Origin: Mangrovibacterium diazotrophicum
GTDB lineage: Bacteria > Bacteroidota > Bacteroidia > Bacteroidales > Prolixibacteraceae
Length of the DNA stretch: 64,000 bases
Direction: 5' to 3'
Assembly: GCF_003610535.1 (NCBI RefSeq)
Contig: NZ_RAPN01000001.1
Location: 868,001 to 932,000, forward strand
Positions 29,001 through 37,262 of the stretch are shown here, in pieces. The notes under the pieces were generated by a model. It was not told the origin of the DNA, searched no databases, and worked only from the letters and a program-made list of their open reading frames with translations. How positions within the stretch are numbered: position 1 is the stretch's first letter; each line of letters begins with the position of its first letter. The position numbers and the translations under genes were made by a program.

Positions 29001-29618
29001 TTTGGCGTTAAAAAGGCTTGTGAACCGATACATATTCAATGGAATCCGGTTACAGACGAAATTGAGGTCGTAAATAATTATGGACGGGATAGAACCGGGC
29101 TTGCCGTTAAAGCTGAACTCATCAATATGGATGGGGCTATTGTTTGGGAATCTGACTCCACAATCGATAGCGATGAAGACTCAACCGAAAAATGCTTTAA
29201 ACTGGAATTTCCAGCAAACTTGTCTGAAGTTCATTTTATAAAACTCACATTAACTGACGGCGACAAGGTAATTTCGGATAATTTTTACTGGCGTAGTTTG
29301 GAAGAAGGAAATTACCAGGCGCTAAATAACTTGCCTAAAGTGAATTTAGAAAACAGTACTACCGTATCGAAATCGAACGAAGCCTGGTCGCTTACAACCA
29401 TCTTGAAAAACACATCAGATACGCCGGCGCTCATGGTTCGGTTAAACGTGGTTGGTACAAAATCCGGAGAACGGATCCTTCCGACATTCTATAGTGATAA
29501 TTATGTCTCGCTAATGCCTGGAGAAGAAAAAGAGATTACAGTGAATTTGAAAAATGAAGACACCAACGGAGAGGAACCGAAGGTTGAAATTACAGGATTT
29601 AATATTGCTCAAAAATAG
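26001..29618 (+). CDS. Large GH2 glycoside hydrolase with N-terminal discoidin-like domains
   Basis: 1205 residues with a signal/lipobox region (SILTFFSAC). Two F5/8 type C-like (discoidin) carbohydrate-binding regions occupy about 60-250 and 260-375 (WVYLDLGAVCSIDKFNLYW, RYVRVNMETAPG). They are followed by a GH2 jelly roll (about 390-590), an Ig-like domain, a TIM barrel from about 700 (FINGRRFIGRGGNW), and C-terminal sandwiches. The general acid is Glu827 (CGRNEGNPP) and the nucleophile Glu886 (HSERGMPN), so unlike the 19.6-kb GH2 it has the usual Glu acid. It is in the beta-mannosidase / endo-beta-mannosidase-like part of GH2; the exact sugar is unknown. It is monocistronic, with a strong terminator behind it. 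Confidence 0.85.
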   Translation: MKKYNLSFPPGRSKLVHFYSLIALSILTFFSACQSKKETYTRGIGVYPGNPEEDASPELVAAPDNYRNLAKNRAAYHSSSYDYNLTAQLITDGIIDTEEPNWISISTNTGVLPKNEREYLLDHNVVTTINLEGNEAWLQFEIAGGSVIPEISEIDLIGMLASDKSKSGKWQFVCSASDDGENWTVLDEKQGSSMSGQAMCNADEAKLSISNLERMLEGQKKIITSFNFAPASHRYYRLKLSAPSAEKWTITDLDFFNNQKKVEMAPSHYFKSAWMSSGQKDEWVYLDLGAVCSIDKFNLYWIKKAAKGQIQVSDNLSNGWTDVTSFDSDELSNEIKLDSPVDGRYVRVNMETAPGEKIILSELEVFGKGGLIPTPKAAPTSTSNSNLSLTRGEWKLQRASEVEGTGAAISQKDFDDSSWIPATVPGTVLTSYVNIGALPDPNYSDNQLMISESFFYSDFWYRNEFEVPANFKNDKLFLNFDGINWKADVFVNGKNAGKIEGAFIHGKFDVTDLITPGQKNSLAVLIHKNDNPGVIKEQTQKTPDKNGGILGADNPTFHASIGWDWIPTIRGRNIGIWNDVFLSTVGPVSIEDPFVSTDLALPDTSAADINVEVSLRNNSSENIEGVLKGNYGDIAFEKNISLKANEVKSVELNPSNCPSLHFENPKLWWPKGYGSPNLYDVNLKFEVGGTVTDSKEFKSGVREMSYTEENGILSLFINGRRFIGRGGNWGFSESNLNYRSREYDIAVAYHADMNFTLIRNWVGQIGDDELYEACDKYGVMIWQDFWLANPWDGPDPDNDGMFMENATDMVKRIRNHPSIAIYCGRNEGNPPMSLDTALNNLVSNQHPGLHYISHSSRGVVSGEGPYRALPVKTYYTINGLDKFHSERGMPNVMTYESLKQTLPDSALWPQNRLWGVHDYCLEGAQGAASFNQIIEKAFGKANDAQEFTELAQWINYEGYRGMFEARSQYRKGLLLWMSHSAWPSMVWQTYDYYFEPTAAYFGVKKACEPIHIQWNPVTDEIEVVNNYGRDRTGLAVKAELINMDGAIVWESDSTIDSDEDSTEKCFKLEFPANLSEVHFIKLTLTDGDKVISDNFYWRSLEEGNYQALNNLPKVNLENSTTVSKSNEAWSLTTILKNTSDTPALMVRLNVVGTKSGERILPTFYSDNYVSLMPGEEKEITVNLKNEDTNGEEPKVEITGFNIAQK

Positions 29619-29685
29619 ATCTTAATAAATTACGGATGTAATAACATCCATCGGATCGGATTCGAATCGAACCATCCTAGCTTAC

Positions 29686-29728
29686 AAAAAATGCCTATAA
29701 GTCATTGGACTATAGGCATTTTTTTTGT
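29686..29728 (+). terminator. Strong terminator after the second GH2 gene
   Basis: Arms AAAATGCCTATA / TATAGGCATTTT with an 11-nt loop followed by a long T-run. The A-run on the other side makes it potentially bidirectional. Confidence 0.88.
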
Positions 29729-29921
29729 GCTTACAGATGGTTGATCATGACAGTCTCTCTATGTGCATAAAACGGTAAAACTAAACCATCTCAAAATACC
29801 GAAATGAGACACCTATGAGACTAACTTCCCCTACCTGCTATTCTTTGAAAAAAAGTAACTAATATGGGTAAACAACCTTATCGTTTTCTCAGACTTTATC
29901 ATTAATTCGTTCCAGGAAAAC

Positions 29922-30150
29922 CTAAGAATCAAAAAGAGGTAGAACACGAGCAAACTTATAGCGAACAATCTTCCCTCGCAGCTTCCTTATAGCAATTGCC
30001 ATTTGATTTTTCCCCGTTTTAACAGATATTCCCAACCGATCAGCACATTCGCTGTATTTCAATCCTTCAAACCAACATAGAATGTAAACCGTCCGACACC
30101 TTAATTTTTTTGAATAAAGACCAGTCAACTGATTGTTTCGTTTAATTGTC
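29922..30150 (-). pseudogene. Remnant of an ECF (FecI-type) sigma factor, region 4 only
   Basis: The minus-strand frame reads a sigma region-4 helix-turn-helix: EGLKYSECADRLGIS, then KTGKNQMAIAIRKLRG, matching the usual EGLSYKEIAEELGIS / KTVENQ / KALKKLR pattern of Bacteroidota FecI-like sigma factors. The frame is closed upstream by a TAA and begins only with a TTG, so regions 2 and the rest are missing. In this phylum such sigma factors normally sit beside an anti-sigma gene and a SusC transporter; neither is adjacent. It is probably a 3' relic of a deleted sigma/anti-sigma pair. Confidence 0.7.
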
Positions 30151-30237
30151 AGTTAAATAGCAGCTATTGCAGATATCCGCATCTTATTATAAACAATAAA
30201 ATAATTGCATTAATACACTTTTTCAAGCCCTTTTTTA

Positions 30238-30445
30238 TATAGATTTGCCTCCAGTTGGTGGATTCCTCCAGTCACAGGAGGAGCCTTAATATGGGAATCC
30301 GGTGCTTCTTTTATAGAAAATTCCGGAGCTGTACCCGCAGCTGTAAGTCCATTAAATGTTTTTCGGGAATACTCTTGCCACTGTTCGGATTTGCCGAATG
30401 GGAAGGCCTCGAAAACGGACGAGCCAGAAGACCTGCCACAATTAA
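30238..30445 (+). ncRNA. Cobalamin (adenosylcobalamin-class) riboswitch
   Basis: Conserved blocks in order: GGGAATCCGGTG (about 30292-30303), GGAGCTGTACCCGCAGCTGT (about 30324-30343), then GCCACTG, GGGAAGGC, and the B12 box AGCCAGAAGACCTGCC (30422-30437). The B12 box differs by one base from the usual AGCCAGGAGACCTGCC. It precedes the cobalt-import and corrin-biosynthesis operon by about 150 bp and should reduce expression when cobalamin is plentiful. Confidence 0.95.
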
Positions 30446-30450
30446 TATTA

Positions 30451-30556
30451 CAATGCTTTCGGGAATAAAAGCAAATGGACAACCAGGTTTGGAATTCATT
30501 TACTTACTTTTTTGTATAAGCTGAGAAGTACATTTCTAGCTATTTCCCAAGCATTG
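30451..30556 (+). promoter_or_regulatory. Possible riboswitch expression platform
   Basis: CAATGCTT-TC-GGG (30451-30463) just 3' of the B12 box can pair with CCC-AAGCATTG (30546-30556), about 36 bp before the cbiX start. Such long-range pairing could enclose or present the translation start region. It is a prediction from complementarity only. Confidence 0.4.
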
Positions 30557-30591
30557 CTTTTGACTAGTTTTTAAAATTTAAATAGTAAAAA

Positions 30592-30960
30592 ATGCAAAAG
30601 CAAGCTGTTGTTATTCTTGGTCATGGTAGTAAATCCATTCAGGCGGTTGAAGATTTCAACTTCATTGTTGCCTTGTTGAAAGAAAAAATGGATGGTCAGA
30701 ACGTATTTGGCGCTCATATGGAGTTGGCTTCTCCATCTTTGGAAGAAGTTGTTGCCGAAATCGCTAAATCCGATGTCGTCCGGGTGGTGGTTATCCCCTA
30801 CTTCCTGTTCAATGGCAATCACATCAAAGAAGACATTCCTGAAATTCTGGCTCAGCTGAAAGTGAAACACCCGCAATTAGATTTTCACTTTGGCAAGCCC
30901 ATCGGCCGAGAACCTTTGATGGCCGAAATCATGTACCGAAAAGTACAGGAGATCGCCTGA
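30592..30960 (+). CDS. cbiX: Sirohydrochlorin cobaltochelatase, short form
   Basis: 122 residues, the single-domain CbiX-S form that works as a homodimer and inserts Co2+ into sirohydrochlorin, the committed early step of anaerobic B12 synthesis. The two metal-binding/catalytic histidines are H11 (ILGHGSKS) and H77 (FNGNHIKEDIP). It is the first gene after the riboswitch, and its stop overlaps the cbiM start (TGATG). Confidence 0.95.
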   Translation: MQKQAVVILGHGSKSIQAVEDFNFIVALLKEKMDGQNVFGAHMELASPSLEEVVAEIAKSDVVRVVVIPYFLFNGNHIKEDIPEILAQLKVKHPQLDFHFGKPIGREPLMAEIMYRKVQEIA

Positions 30961-31712
30961 TGACTAAGAAAAGAGTCGCGTATCTCGGGCTTGGTATCTT
31001 CCTTCCGGGAGTGGCCAACAGCATGCATATTGCCGAAGGTTTTCTGCCTGCCTCATGGTGCATTGTCTGGTGGGCCGTTTACCTGGCGGTTCTCATCGCC
31101 GGCTTTTCCAGGCTCAAGCAAACAATTAGCGAGCATCCCAACGCCAAATTGCTTTTTGCAGCAGTTGCAGCCTATGTATTTATTCTGAGCTCGCTGAAGT
31201 TACCCTCGGTCGCCGGAAGCAGTTCACACTTAACCGGCATTGCGCTTGGTGCCTTGTTGTTTGGAGCGTCATGCATGTCGGTCGTTGGCCTAATCGTGTT
31301 GCTGTTTCAAGCATTGTTGCTCGCTCACGGCGGATTGACTACGCTTGGAGCAAATGGTTTTTCAATGGCCGTTTGCGGTGCTTTTTCGGCGGTGTGGGTT
31401 TTCCGCTTGCTGAAGGGAGTAAAAACTCCGCAATGGCTCGCTGTTGGTGGAGCATCATTTGTATCAAACCTGGTTATTTACAGCTGCACATCGGCGCAAC
31501 TGGCCGTCGCATTTGCAGATTCAACGGCAGCATTTAATAGCAATCTGATCAAGTTTCTATCCATTTTTGCGGTAACCCAGTTGCCTTTGTCCATCATCGA
31601 ATCGGTCTTTACCGTACTGGCCTTTCAATACATACAGCGAACCAATAAAGCAGAAATTCAAGAACTCAATCCGAATCTTTATGAAACGAAAAACAGTCAT
31701 CTACCTGCTTAG
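30960..31712 (+). CDS. cbiM: Cobalt ECF transporter substrate-specific component CbiM
   Basis: 250 residues, integral membrane. A cleavable leader (about 20 residues) precedes the sequence MHIAEGFLP; in this family the exposed N-terminal Met-His-Ile segment binds the cobalt ion. The core blocks ALKLPSVAGSSSHLTG-like (here SSLKLPSVAGSSSHLTGIALG) and HGGLTTLGANGFSMAVCGA are present. It forms the cobalt importer with CbiN, CbiQ and CbiO. The 3' end overlaps cbiN by 32 bp. Confidence 0.95.
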   Translation: MTKKRVAYLGLGIFLPGVANSMHIAEGFLPASWCIVWWAVYLAVLIAGFSRLKQTISEHPNAKLLFAAVAAYVFILSSLKLPSVAGSSSHLTGIALGALLFGASCMSVVGLIVLLFQALLLAHGGLTTLGANGFSMAVCGAFSAVWVFRLLKGVKTPQWLAVGGASFVSNLVIYSCTSAQLAVAFADSTAAFNSNLIKFLSIFAVTQLPLSIIESVFTVLAFQYIQRTNKAEIQELNPNLYETKNSHLPA

Positions 31713-31956
31713 CGGTTGTCTGCTGGTTTTGCTAATCCAATTTTTAGCAACCGATCTGTTTCCCAATTTTTCGGGAAGCGACGATCAGTCGGTTGAACTG
31801 ATTCAGCAAATAGCCCCCCAGTATCAGCCATGGGCCAAGCATTTAATCGAGTTTAACCAGCCTTGGGCCGAGCCGGTGTTATTTGCTCTTCAGGCTATCA
31901 TCGGGCTCAGTGTTATCGCTTATTTCGTTTGGAAGCAAAGCAAAAAGAAAGCTTAA
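31681..31956 (+). CDS. cbiN: Cobalt ECF transporter accessory protein CbiN
   Basis: 91 residues with two membrane helices flanking an extracytoplasmic segment containing FSGSDDQSVELIQQIAPQYQPW, the CbiN family pattern. CbiN is needed with CbiM for cobalt uptake. The last base of its stop (TAATG) is the first base of the cbiQ start. Confidence 0.92.
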   Translation: MKRKTVIYLLSGCLLVLLIQFLATDLFPNFSGSDDQSVELIQQIAPQYQPWAKHLIEFNQPWAEPVLFALQAIIGLSVIAYFVWKQSKKKA

Positions 31957-32726
31957 TGTGGATTACTGAGATCTATAAACACGATCACCGCTTGCAACAG
32001 CTGTCGCCTGCCGTTCGGGCTCTTTATTGGGCTCCGGCTATGGTTTTGGCCCTGGTGTCCGGTTCGGTCTATTTCGACTGGGCCATGTTTGCGCTGATCA
32101 ATATTGGCTTATTGGGAATTACCCGGATTAGCTTGTCAAACTTGACTCGACTATACCGCATTCCGGTTGCCTTTATTCTGCCAGGATGTTTCGTGATTGC
32201 ACTCGAAATTCCGGCTCAGCAAGCCTTCTTCACCGTCGGGCAATTGCCAATTGGCTTTTCATCAGGCGGATTACAACTGGCAAGCTTGCTGCTCAGTCGA
32301 AGTTTAGCGCTCATCAGCATTCTGTATTTCATCTTGCTGACGAACACGATTTCAGAATTGGCAGAACTAATGAGAAAGTGCCGGATTCCGGCCTTGTTCA
32401 TCGATTTATTCGTGATCACATTCAAGTTTATAGAGAATCTTCGCCAGACGAGTTTCGAAATGTATCGGGCTCAAAAATGCCGTTTGGGCTACTCCGGAAA
32501 CGGGAAACGGATTCCGCTTTTTGCCAGCTTAATGGCTGCTGTATTTCAGAAATCCATGCAGAATGCCAAACAGCTGGAAACGGCCTTGCAAGCGCGCTGT
32601 GCCGGAGAAAATTATTGCTTTCTACAGGAAGAACGGCAATTTGCGTTCTCTCAGTTATTCCTTCCGGTGGGACTGGCCTCCTTGGCTGGCGCCTTCCTTT
32701 TAATTTGCTGCAACTATGGCTGGTAA
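31956..32726 (+). CDS. cbiQ: Cobalt ECF transporter transmembrane protein CbiQ
   Basis: 256 residues from the ATG at 31956, chosen because MWITEIYKHDHRLQQLSP begins the conserved N-terminus and the start overlaps the cbiN stop. It carries several membrane helices and the coupling motif before the end (EMYRAQKCRLGYSG, then AKQLETALQARCAGE), in which the Ala-Arg-containing helix docks to the ATPase. The scaffold of the cobalt importer. Confidence 0.93.
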   Translation: MWITEIYKHDHRLQQLSPAVRALYWAPAMVLALVSGSVYFDWAMFALINIGLLGITRISLSNLTRLYRIPVAFILPGCFVIALEIPAQQAFFTVGQLPIGFSSGGLQLASLLLSRSLALISILYFILLTNTISELAELMRKCRIPALFIDLFVITFKFIENLRQTSFEMYRAQKCRLGYSGNGKRIPLFASLMAAVFQKSMQNAKQLETALQARCAGENYCFLQEERQFAFSQLFLPVGLASLAGAFLLICCNYGW

Positions 32727-33558
32727 CTTGATTGAACTAAAAGCAGCAAGCTATAGCTACCCAACAGGAAAGCAGGCAATAGCTGAAGTTGACCTGGCGC
32801 TTCCCGAGGGCAAAAAAATTGCCTTGATGGGTGCCAATGGTGCCGGAAAATCAACCTTGCTGCTTTTGTTGAATGGAATTTATAAACCCACGAATGGCGA
32901 GCTCCACTATCGGGGAAAAGAATACCGGTACAACAGAAAAGCGTTACGGGAATTGCGGCAAAAAGTGGGCATTGTTTTTCAGGAAAGCGATAACCAGTTG
33001 GTGGCTCCATCGGTTTACGAGGAAGTGGCTTTCGGCCTCAGCAATCTGTATTCGGATAAAAAGTGGATTCGTGAGCAGGTTGAAAAATATTTGGATTATT
33101 TCGAGTTGCAGGAATTGAAAAATCATTCGCCCCACCAACTGAGTTCGGGACAAAAGAAACGTGTTTGCCTGGCTTCCGTGTTATCCATGGAGCCGGAGCT
33201 GATTGTTTGCGATGAACCGGCTTCGAATCTCGATCCGCAAAATGCCCGCCTGACTTTTGAACTGTTGGAAGCTCAAAATAAACAAGGAAAAACGCTGCTC
33301 ATTTCAACCCACGATGTGAACCAAGCTTATGCCTGGGCAGATCTGGTTGTTTTGCTTAAAGAAGGATCGGTTCTCAGCATGGGCAGCCCGAAAGAGGTGT
33401 TCGGCAATGCCGGTACTCTTAAAGATGCAGGCTTGGAGCAGCCACTATTGGTGAAACTGGCCCGGATGCACCAGCCGGATATAACGGCAGAAAAGCTTCC
33501 AAGAAACGAAGCCGAATTAGTAAACAGACTAACAAGAAATTTATGCACGGATTTATAA
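32716..33558 (+). CDS. cbiO: Cobalt ECF transporter ATP-binding protein CbiO
   Basis: 280 residues. Walker A is GANGAGKST (39-47), the Q-loop is FQESDNQL, the ABC signature is LSSGQKKR, and Walker B is LIVCDEPAS followed by a switch His (STHD). It energises cobalt uptake by CbiMNQ. It overlaps cbiQ by 11 bp and cbiA by 16 bp. Confidence 0.95.
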   Translation: MAGNLIELKAASYSYPTGKQAIAEVDLALPEGKKIALMGANGAGKSTLLLLLNGIYKPTNGELHYRGKEYRYNRKALRELRQKVGIVFQESDNQLVAPSVYEEVAFGLSNLYSDKKWIREQVEKYLDYFELQELKNHSPHQLSSGQKKRVCLASVLSMEPELIVCDEPASNLDPQNARLTFELLEAQNKQGKTLLISTHDVNQAYAWADLVVLLKEGSVLSMGSPKEVFGNAGTLKDAGLEQPLLVKLARMHQPDITAEKLPRNEAELVNRLTRNLCTDL

Positions 33559-34895
33559 TAGCTGGCACAAACAGCGGATGCGGAAAGACCACCGTCACCA
33601 TTGGGTTGATGGCTTTGCTGCAATCCAAAGGAATGCTGGTTGCCCCCTTCAAAACCGGTCCCGACTACATCGATCCGGCTTTTCACCGGCGGGTTACCGG
33701 CGTGCCATCCTACAACCTCGATAGCTTTTTATTGAATGACCAAAGCCTGCAGCACCTCTTTTACAAACACTCGGCTGGTAGCGATATTGCTGTAGTTGAA
33801 GGTGTGATGGGCATGTACGATGGGCTGGGTAAAGAAGGCTCCGGCTCGACCTGGGAAATGGCGCAAAAGCTGAATTTGCCCATTGTGCTTGTGGTCAATT
33901 GCAAAGGACTTTACCAATCCGTCATTGCCATCATCAAAGGATTTGCCGAGCTTAAAAATCCATCGAAGGTGAACGGCGTGATCCTGAATCACGTGTCCTC
34001 CAAAATGCAATTTGACTTTCTTCAAAGCTTGATTGAAGAGGAAACCGGAATTGCCTGCATTGGCTACCTGCCAACCCGAGAGGAAATTGGGCTCGAAAGC
34101 CGCCACCTGGGACTAATTCAGGCCGATGAGGTGGATACGCTTCCGAAGAAAGTAGCGCTTCTCCGGCAAACGATGGAAGAAACCATCGATGTTCCGGCGC
34201 TCTTAAAAGCGACTGAAATTGAGCAGCCTTCGCCCACTCCAATCGAGCTTCCGGACCTTGATTTGTCGGATCTGCAGATTGGTGTGGCCCACGACAAAGC
34301 CTTCAGTTTTTACTACCAGGACAACCTGGAATTACTGGAAAAACTGGGAGCCACGCTGCATTATTTCAGCCCCTTAAATGATCGCAGCTTGCCCGCCGCC
34401 TGCAACTGTTTGTACCTGGGCGGTGGTTATCCGGAAGTGTTCACCGCAGAATTGCTGCAGAACACAGCGCTGATGCAGGAAATCAAGCTAAAGATAGAAT
34501 CGGGCATGCCGGTTTATGCGGAATGCGGCGGACTAATGTACCTGACCGACAGCATCATTTCACTGGAAAATGAGGAAACGCCCATGTGCGGTGTGTTCAA
34601 CGTTTCGGTGCAAATGACCACCCGGCTGCAACGCTTTGGTTATGCGCAAATCAGCTATGCCAACACCGTCACTCCCTGCCATGAGTTTCACCGGTCGCAA
34701 CTGGTGCAAAAAGAATCACAAAAGAACTACAGGGAAACTTACCAGCTGCGAAAACCGAACCGGTCGGTTGAATGGGAATGTGGCCTGCAACGCAAGAACT
34801 GTCTGGCGGCCTATGCCCACGTTCACTTTTACTCCAAATTCGAATTTCTAAACGCCATTTGTACGCTATGGAAAAAAGCAACTACGTCAATTTAA
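33543..34895 (+). CDS. cbiA: Cobyrinate a,c-diamide synthase
   Basis: 450 residues. The ATP-binding N-terminal domain has a P-loop-like GTNSGCGKTT (8-17) and FKTGPDYIDPAFH; the C-terminal glutamine amidotransferase has its catalytic Cys328 in YAECGGL. It amidates the a and c carboxylates of cob(II)yrinate. It is the last corrin-ring step encoded in this operon; the next enzyme, cobyric acid synthase CbiP, is not here. The cbiC start lies 28 bp inside its 3' end. Confidence 0.95.
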   Translation: MHGFIIAGTNSGCGKTTVTIGLMALLQSKGMLVAPFKTGPDYIDPAFHRRVTGVPSYNLDSFLLNDQSLQHLFYKHSAGSDIAVVEGVMGMYDGLGKEGSGSTWEMAQKLNLPIVLVVNCKGLYQSVIAIIKGFAELKNPSKVNGVILNHVSSKMQFDFLQSLIEEETGIACIGYLPTREEIGLESRHLGLIQADEVDTLPKKVALLRQTMEETIDVPALLKATEIEQPSPTPIELPDLDLSDLQIGVAHDKAFSFYYQDNLELLEKLGATLHYFSPLNDRSLPAACNCLYLGGGYPEVFTAELLQNTALMQEIKLKIESGMPVYAECGGLMYLTDSIISLENEETPMCGVFNVSVQMTTRLQRFGYAQISYANTVTPCHEFHRSQLVQKESQKNYRETYQLRKPNRSVEWECGLQRKNCLAAYAHVHFYSKFEFLNAICTLWKKATTSI

Positions 34896-35509
34896 ACCCC
34901 TTGGGAATTGAAAGCGACAGCATGGAAATTATTTCCCGCGAGCTTTCGCATCTCCATATACCGGAGCAGTACGCCTCCATCGTGAAGCGCGTCATTCATA
35001 CTACGGCCGATTTTGAATATGCGCACCTGTTCGAAGCGCATCCCAATGCGGTTGAACTAGCTAAAAATGCCTTGCAGCAATCCTGTCGTATTTATGCCGA
35101 CACCAGCATGATTGTCGCCGGCGTGAGCAAGCCCTCCCTCAAAAAATTGGGCTGCGAACTGCACTGCTTCGTGCACGACGAGGAAGTTGTTGCCGAAGCT
35201 AAAGCGCAGGGAATTACCCGATCCATTTGCGGAATTAACAAGGCCGCGCAGGATGAGCGCTTTCGCATCTTTGTAATTGGCAATGCACCAACCGCATTGG
35301 TTCGTTTGTGCGAGCTGTATGCTGAAGGGATCGTGAAACCCGATCTCGTGATCGGTGTTCCGGTGGGCTTTGTAGGCGCAGCCGAGTCCAAGCAGATGCT
35401 GAAGGAATCAGGCATTCCCTACCTTTTGATTCGTGGGCGGAAAGGTGGCAGTACCGTGGGGGTTGCCATGTTGAATGCCCTCTTGTACGAACTGATTAAA
35501 CGCAATTAG
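34868..35509 (+). CDS. cbiC: Cobalt-precorrin-8 methylmutase
   Basis: 213 residues from the ATG at 34868, chosen because MEKSNYVNLNP begins the family domain and the length fits. His44 (RVIHTTADFEY) is the catalytic histidine that moves the C11 methyl to C12, giving cobyrinate. The block NAPTALVRLCEL is also typical. Confidence 0.93.
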   Translation: MEKSNYVNLNPLGIESDSMEIISRELSHLHIPEQYASIVKRVIHTTADFEYAHLFEAHPNAVELAKNALQQSCRIYADTSMIVAGVSKPSLKKLGCELHCFVHDEEVVAEAKAQGITRSICGINKAAQDERFRIFVIGNAPTALVRLCELYAEGIVKPDLVIGVPVGFVGAAESKQMLKESGIPYLLIRGRKGGSTVGVAMLNALLYELIKRN

Positions 35510-35521
35510 CCGAAGCCGGAG

Positions 35522-36616
35522 ATGCCAGAACAACGAACATTGCGAAACGGATTAACCACGGGAACTTGCGCGGCAGCGGTGGCAAAGGCTGCTGCCTGGA
35601 TGCTGGTGCATCAGCAAAGCCTGAACGAGGTTGGCGTGAAATTGCCCAACGAGGACGAAGTTTGGCTTGAGATCGAGAAAGCTTCGTTTTCGCCGGAGGA
35701 AGCAATGGCAACAACGATCAAAGATGCCGGCGATGATCCGGACATCACGCATGGAGCGGAGATCGTGGCGCGGGTTTGGCCGGGCACTCACCAAGGCGTC
35801 AAAATTATTGGAGGAAAGGGAGTCGGCCGGGTAACCAAACCGGGACTGGCGATTACTCCCGGCGAAGCAGCCATTAACCCAGTGCCTTTAAAAATGATCC
35901 GCGAGTCGTTAGCCGAAGTACTACCTCCCGACCTGGCTGTTACCGTAGAAATCAGCATTCCCAAAGGAGAAGAACTGGCCCGAAAAACCTTCAACCCAAG
36001 TTTGGGAATTGTTGGGGGCTTATCGGTTTTGGGCACAACCGGAATTGTACGGCCCATGTCCGAAGAGGCCTTGAAAGACTCGCTCGTTCTGAAGCTGGAT
36101 CAACTCAAAGTATTGGGCTGGAACAAAGCTATTTTCAGTCCGGGAAATTACAGCACGGCCTTTTCAAGTGCGAACCTGCCCGTGAACGAAGCGCAGGTTG
36201 TGGTTACCAGCAACTACATCGGTTTTATGCTCGAACAGGCCGTAGCACGCGATTTTAAACAACTGGTACTCATTGGCCACCTCGGCAAGTTGGTGAAGTT
36301 GGCCGGCGGCATTTTCCAAACACACAGCAAGGTCGCCGATGCCCGCAACGAGATTTTAGCAGCGCACTATTTTCAGTTCAACCAAAGCCCCGAAGCCTTT
36401 TCAAAGATCATGCAAGCCAACACCACCGAGGAGGCACTCGATTTTATTGACGATTCGGAATTCTGGAGCGTATTCTCGGAACAGATTAAAGCCCGGGCAG
36501 AGCAACGCGTATTCGGTGAGCTCTCGGTCGAAGTCATTTTACTGTCGCAAAAGCAAGGCCTGCTGGGCTGCACTTCAAAAGCGATGAACCAATTAAAACA
36601 GTGGAAAAATGAGTAA
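35522..36616 (+). CDS. cbiD: Cobalt-precorrin-5B (C1)-methyltransferase
   Basis: 364 residues. The N-terminal motif LRNGLTTGTCAAAVAKAA and the block DAGDDPDITHGAEI are diagnostic. CbiD is specific to the anaerobic pathway and methylates C1 using SAM. It starts 12 bp after cbiC, the largest gap in this part of the operon apart from none elsewhere above 12 bp. Confidence 0.95.
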   Translation: MPEQRTLRNGLTTGTCAAAVAKAAAWMLVHQQSLNEVGVKLPNEDEVWLEIEKASFSPEEAMATTIKDAGDDPDITHGAEIVARVWPGTHQGVKIIGGKGVGRVTKPGLAITPGEAAINPVPLKMIRESLAEVLPPDLAVTVEISIPKGEELARKTFNPSLGIVGGLSVLGTTGIVRPMSEEALKDSLVLKLDQLKVLGWNKAIFSPGNYSTAFSSANLPVNEAQVVVTSNYIGFMLEQAVARDFKQLVLIGHLGKLVKLAGGIFQTHSKVADARNEILAAHYFQFNQSPEAFSKIMQANTTEEALDFIDDSEFWSVFSEQIKARAEQRVFGELSVEVILLSQKQGLLGCTSKAMNQLKQWKNE

Positions 36617-37262
36617 CACGAAGGAACTGTGCATTTGCGGAATTGGCCCGGGGCATCCGGATTACATCCTGCCTGCTGTTCACTTGGAAGTGAAAGAAGC
36701 AGACTTGCTAGTGGGTGCGAGCCGGCAACTGGAAACCTTTCAAAGCTATGCCAAAAACCATTTGCTGTTCACGGGAAAACTGGAGCAGCTCAAACAGGAT
36801 TTGGACAATCGCGATGAAGAGAAAATCGTTGTGCTGGTTTCAGGAGACACCGGTTTCCACTCGCTCCGTCGGTTTCTGCAACAAGCCATTACCGACCGGT
36901 CTATTCGCTGCATCCCCGGCATCAGTTCCTTTCAGTATTTATATGCCAAGCTTGGTCTGGGCTACGAGAATGCCTTTAAAGCATCCCTGCACGGAACAAC
37001 AACGCAGTTTGTGAGCAAGCTCGACGAATACGAATCGGTATTCTTGCTAACCGATCGGCAGAATAACTGGAAAACAATTGCCGGGATGTTGGCAGAAAGC
37101 GGGCACAGCCAGGCCACCATGCATATTGGCAACCGCCTCTCCTATCCCGACGAGCAAATTATAACGGCAACCGCTGAGCAACTGCTCCAACTCGATTGCT
37201 CCTTCTCGCTGTGTGCCGTCATTATTGAAGGAGCAACAACAAAACAAATCCAACACGCATGA
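36609..37262 (+). CDS. cbiE: Cobalt-precorrin-7 (C5)-methyltransferase
   Basis: 217 residues of the SAM-dependent tetrapyrrole methylase fold. The start ICGIGPGHPDYILPAV and VLVSGDTGFHSL (glycine-rich loops) identify CbiE. In many organisms CbiE and CbiT are fused as CobL; here they are separate genes overlapping by 4 bp. Confidence 0.93.
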   Translation: MSNTKELCICGIGPGHPDYILPAVHLEVKEADLLVGASRQLETFQSYAKNHLLFTGKLEQLKQDLDNRDEEKIVVLVSGDTGFHSLRRFLQQAITDRSIRCIPGISSFQYLYAKLGLGYENAFKASLHGTTTQFVSKLDEYESVFLLTDRQNNWKTIAGMLAESGHSQATMHIGNRLSYPDEQIITATAEQLLQLDCSFSLCAVIIEGATTKQIQHA

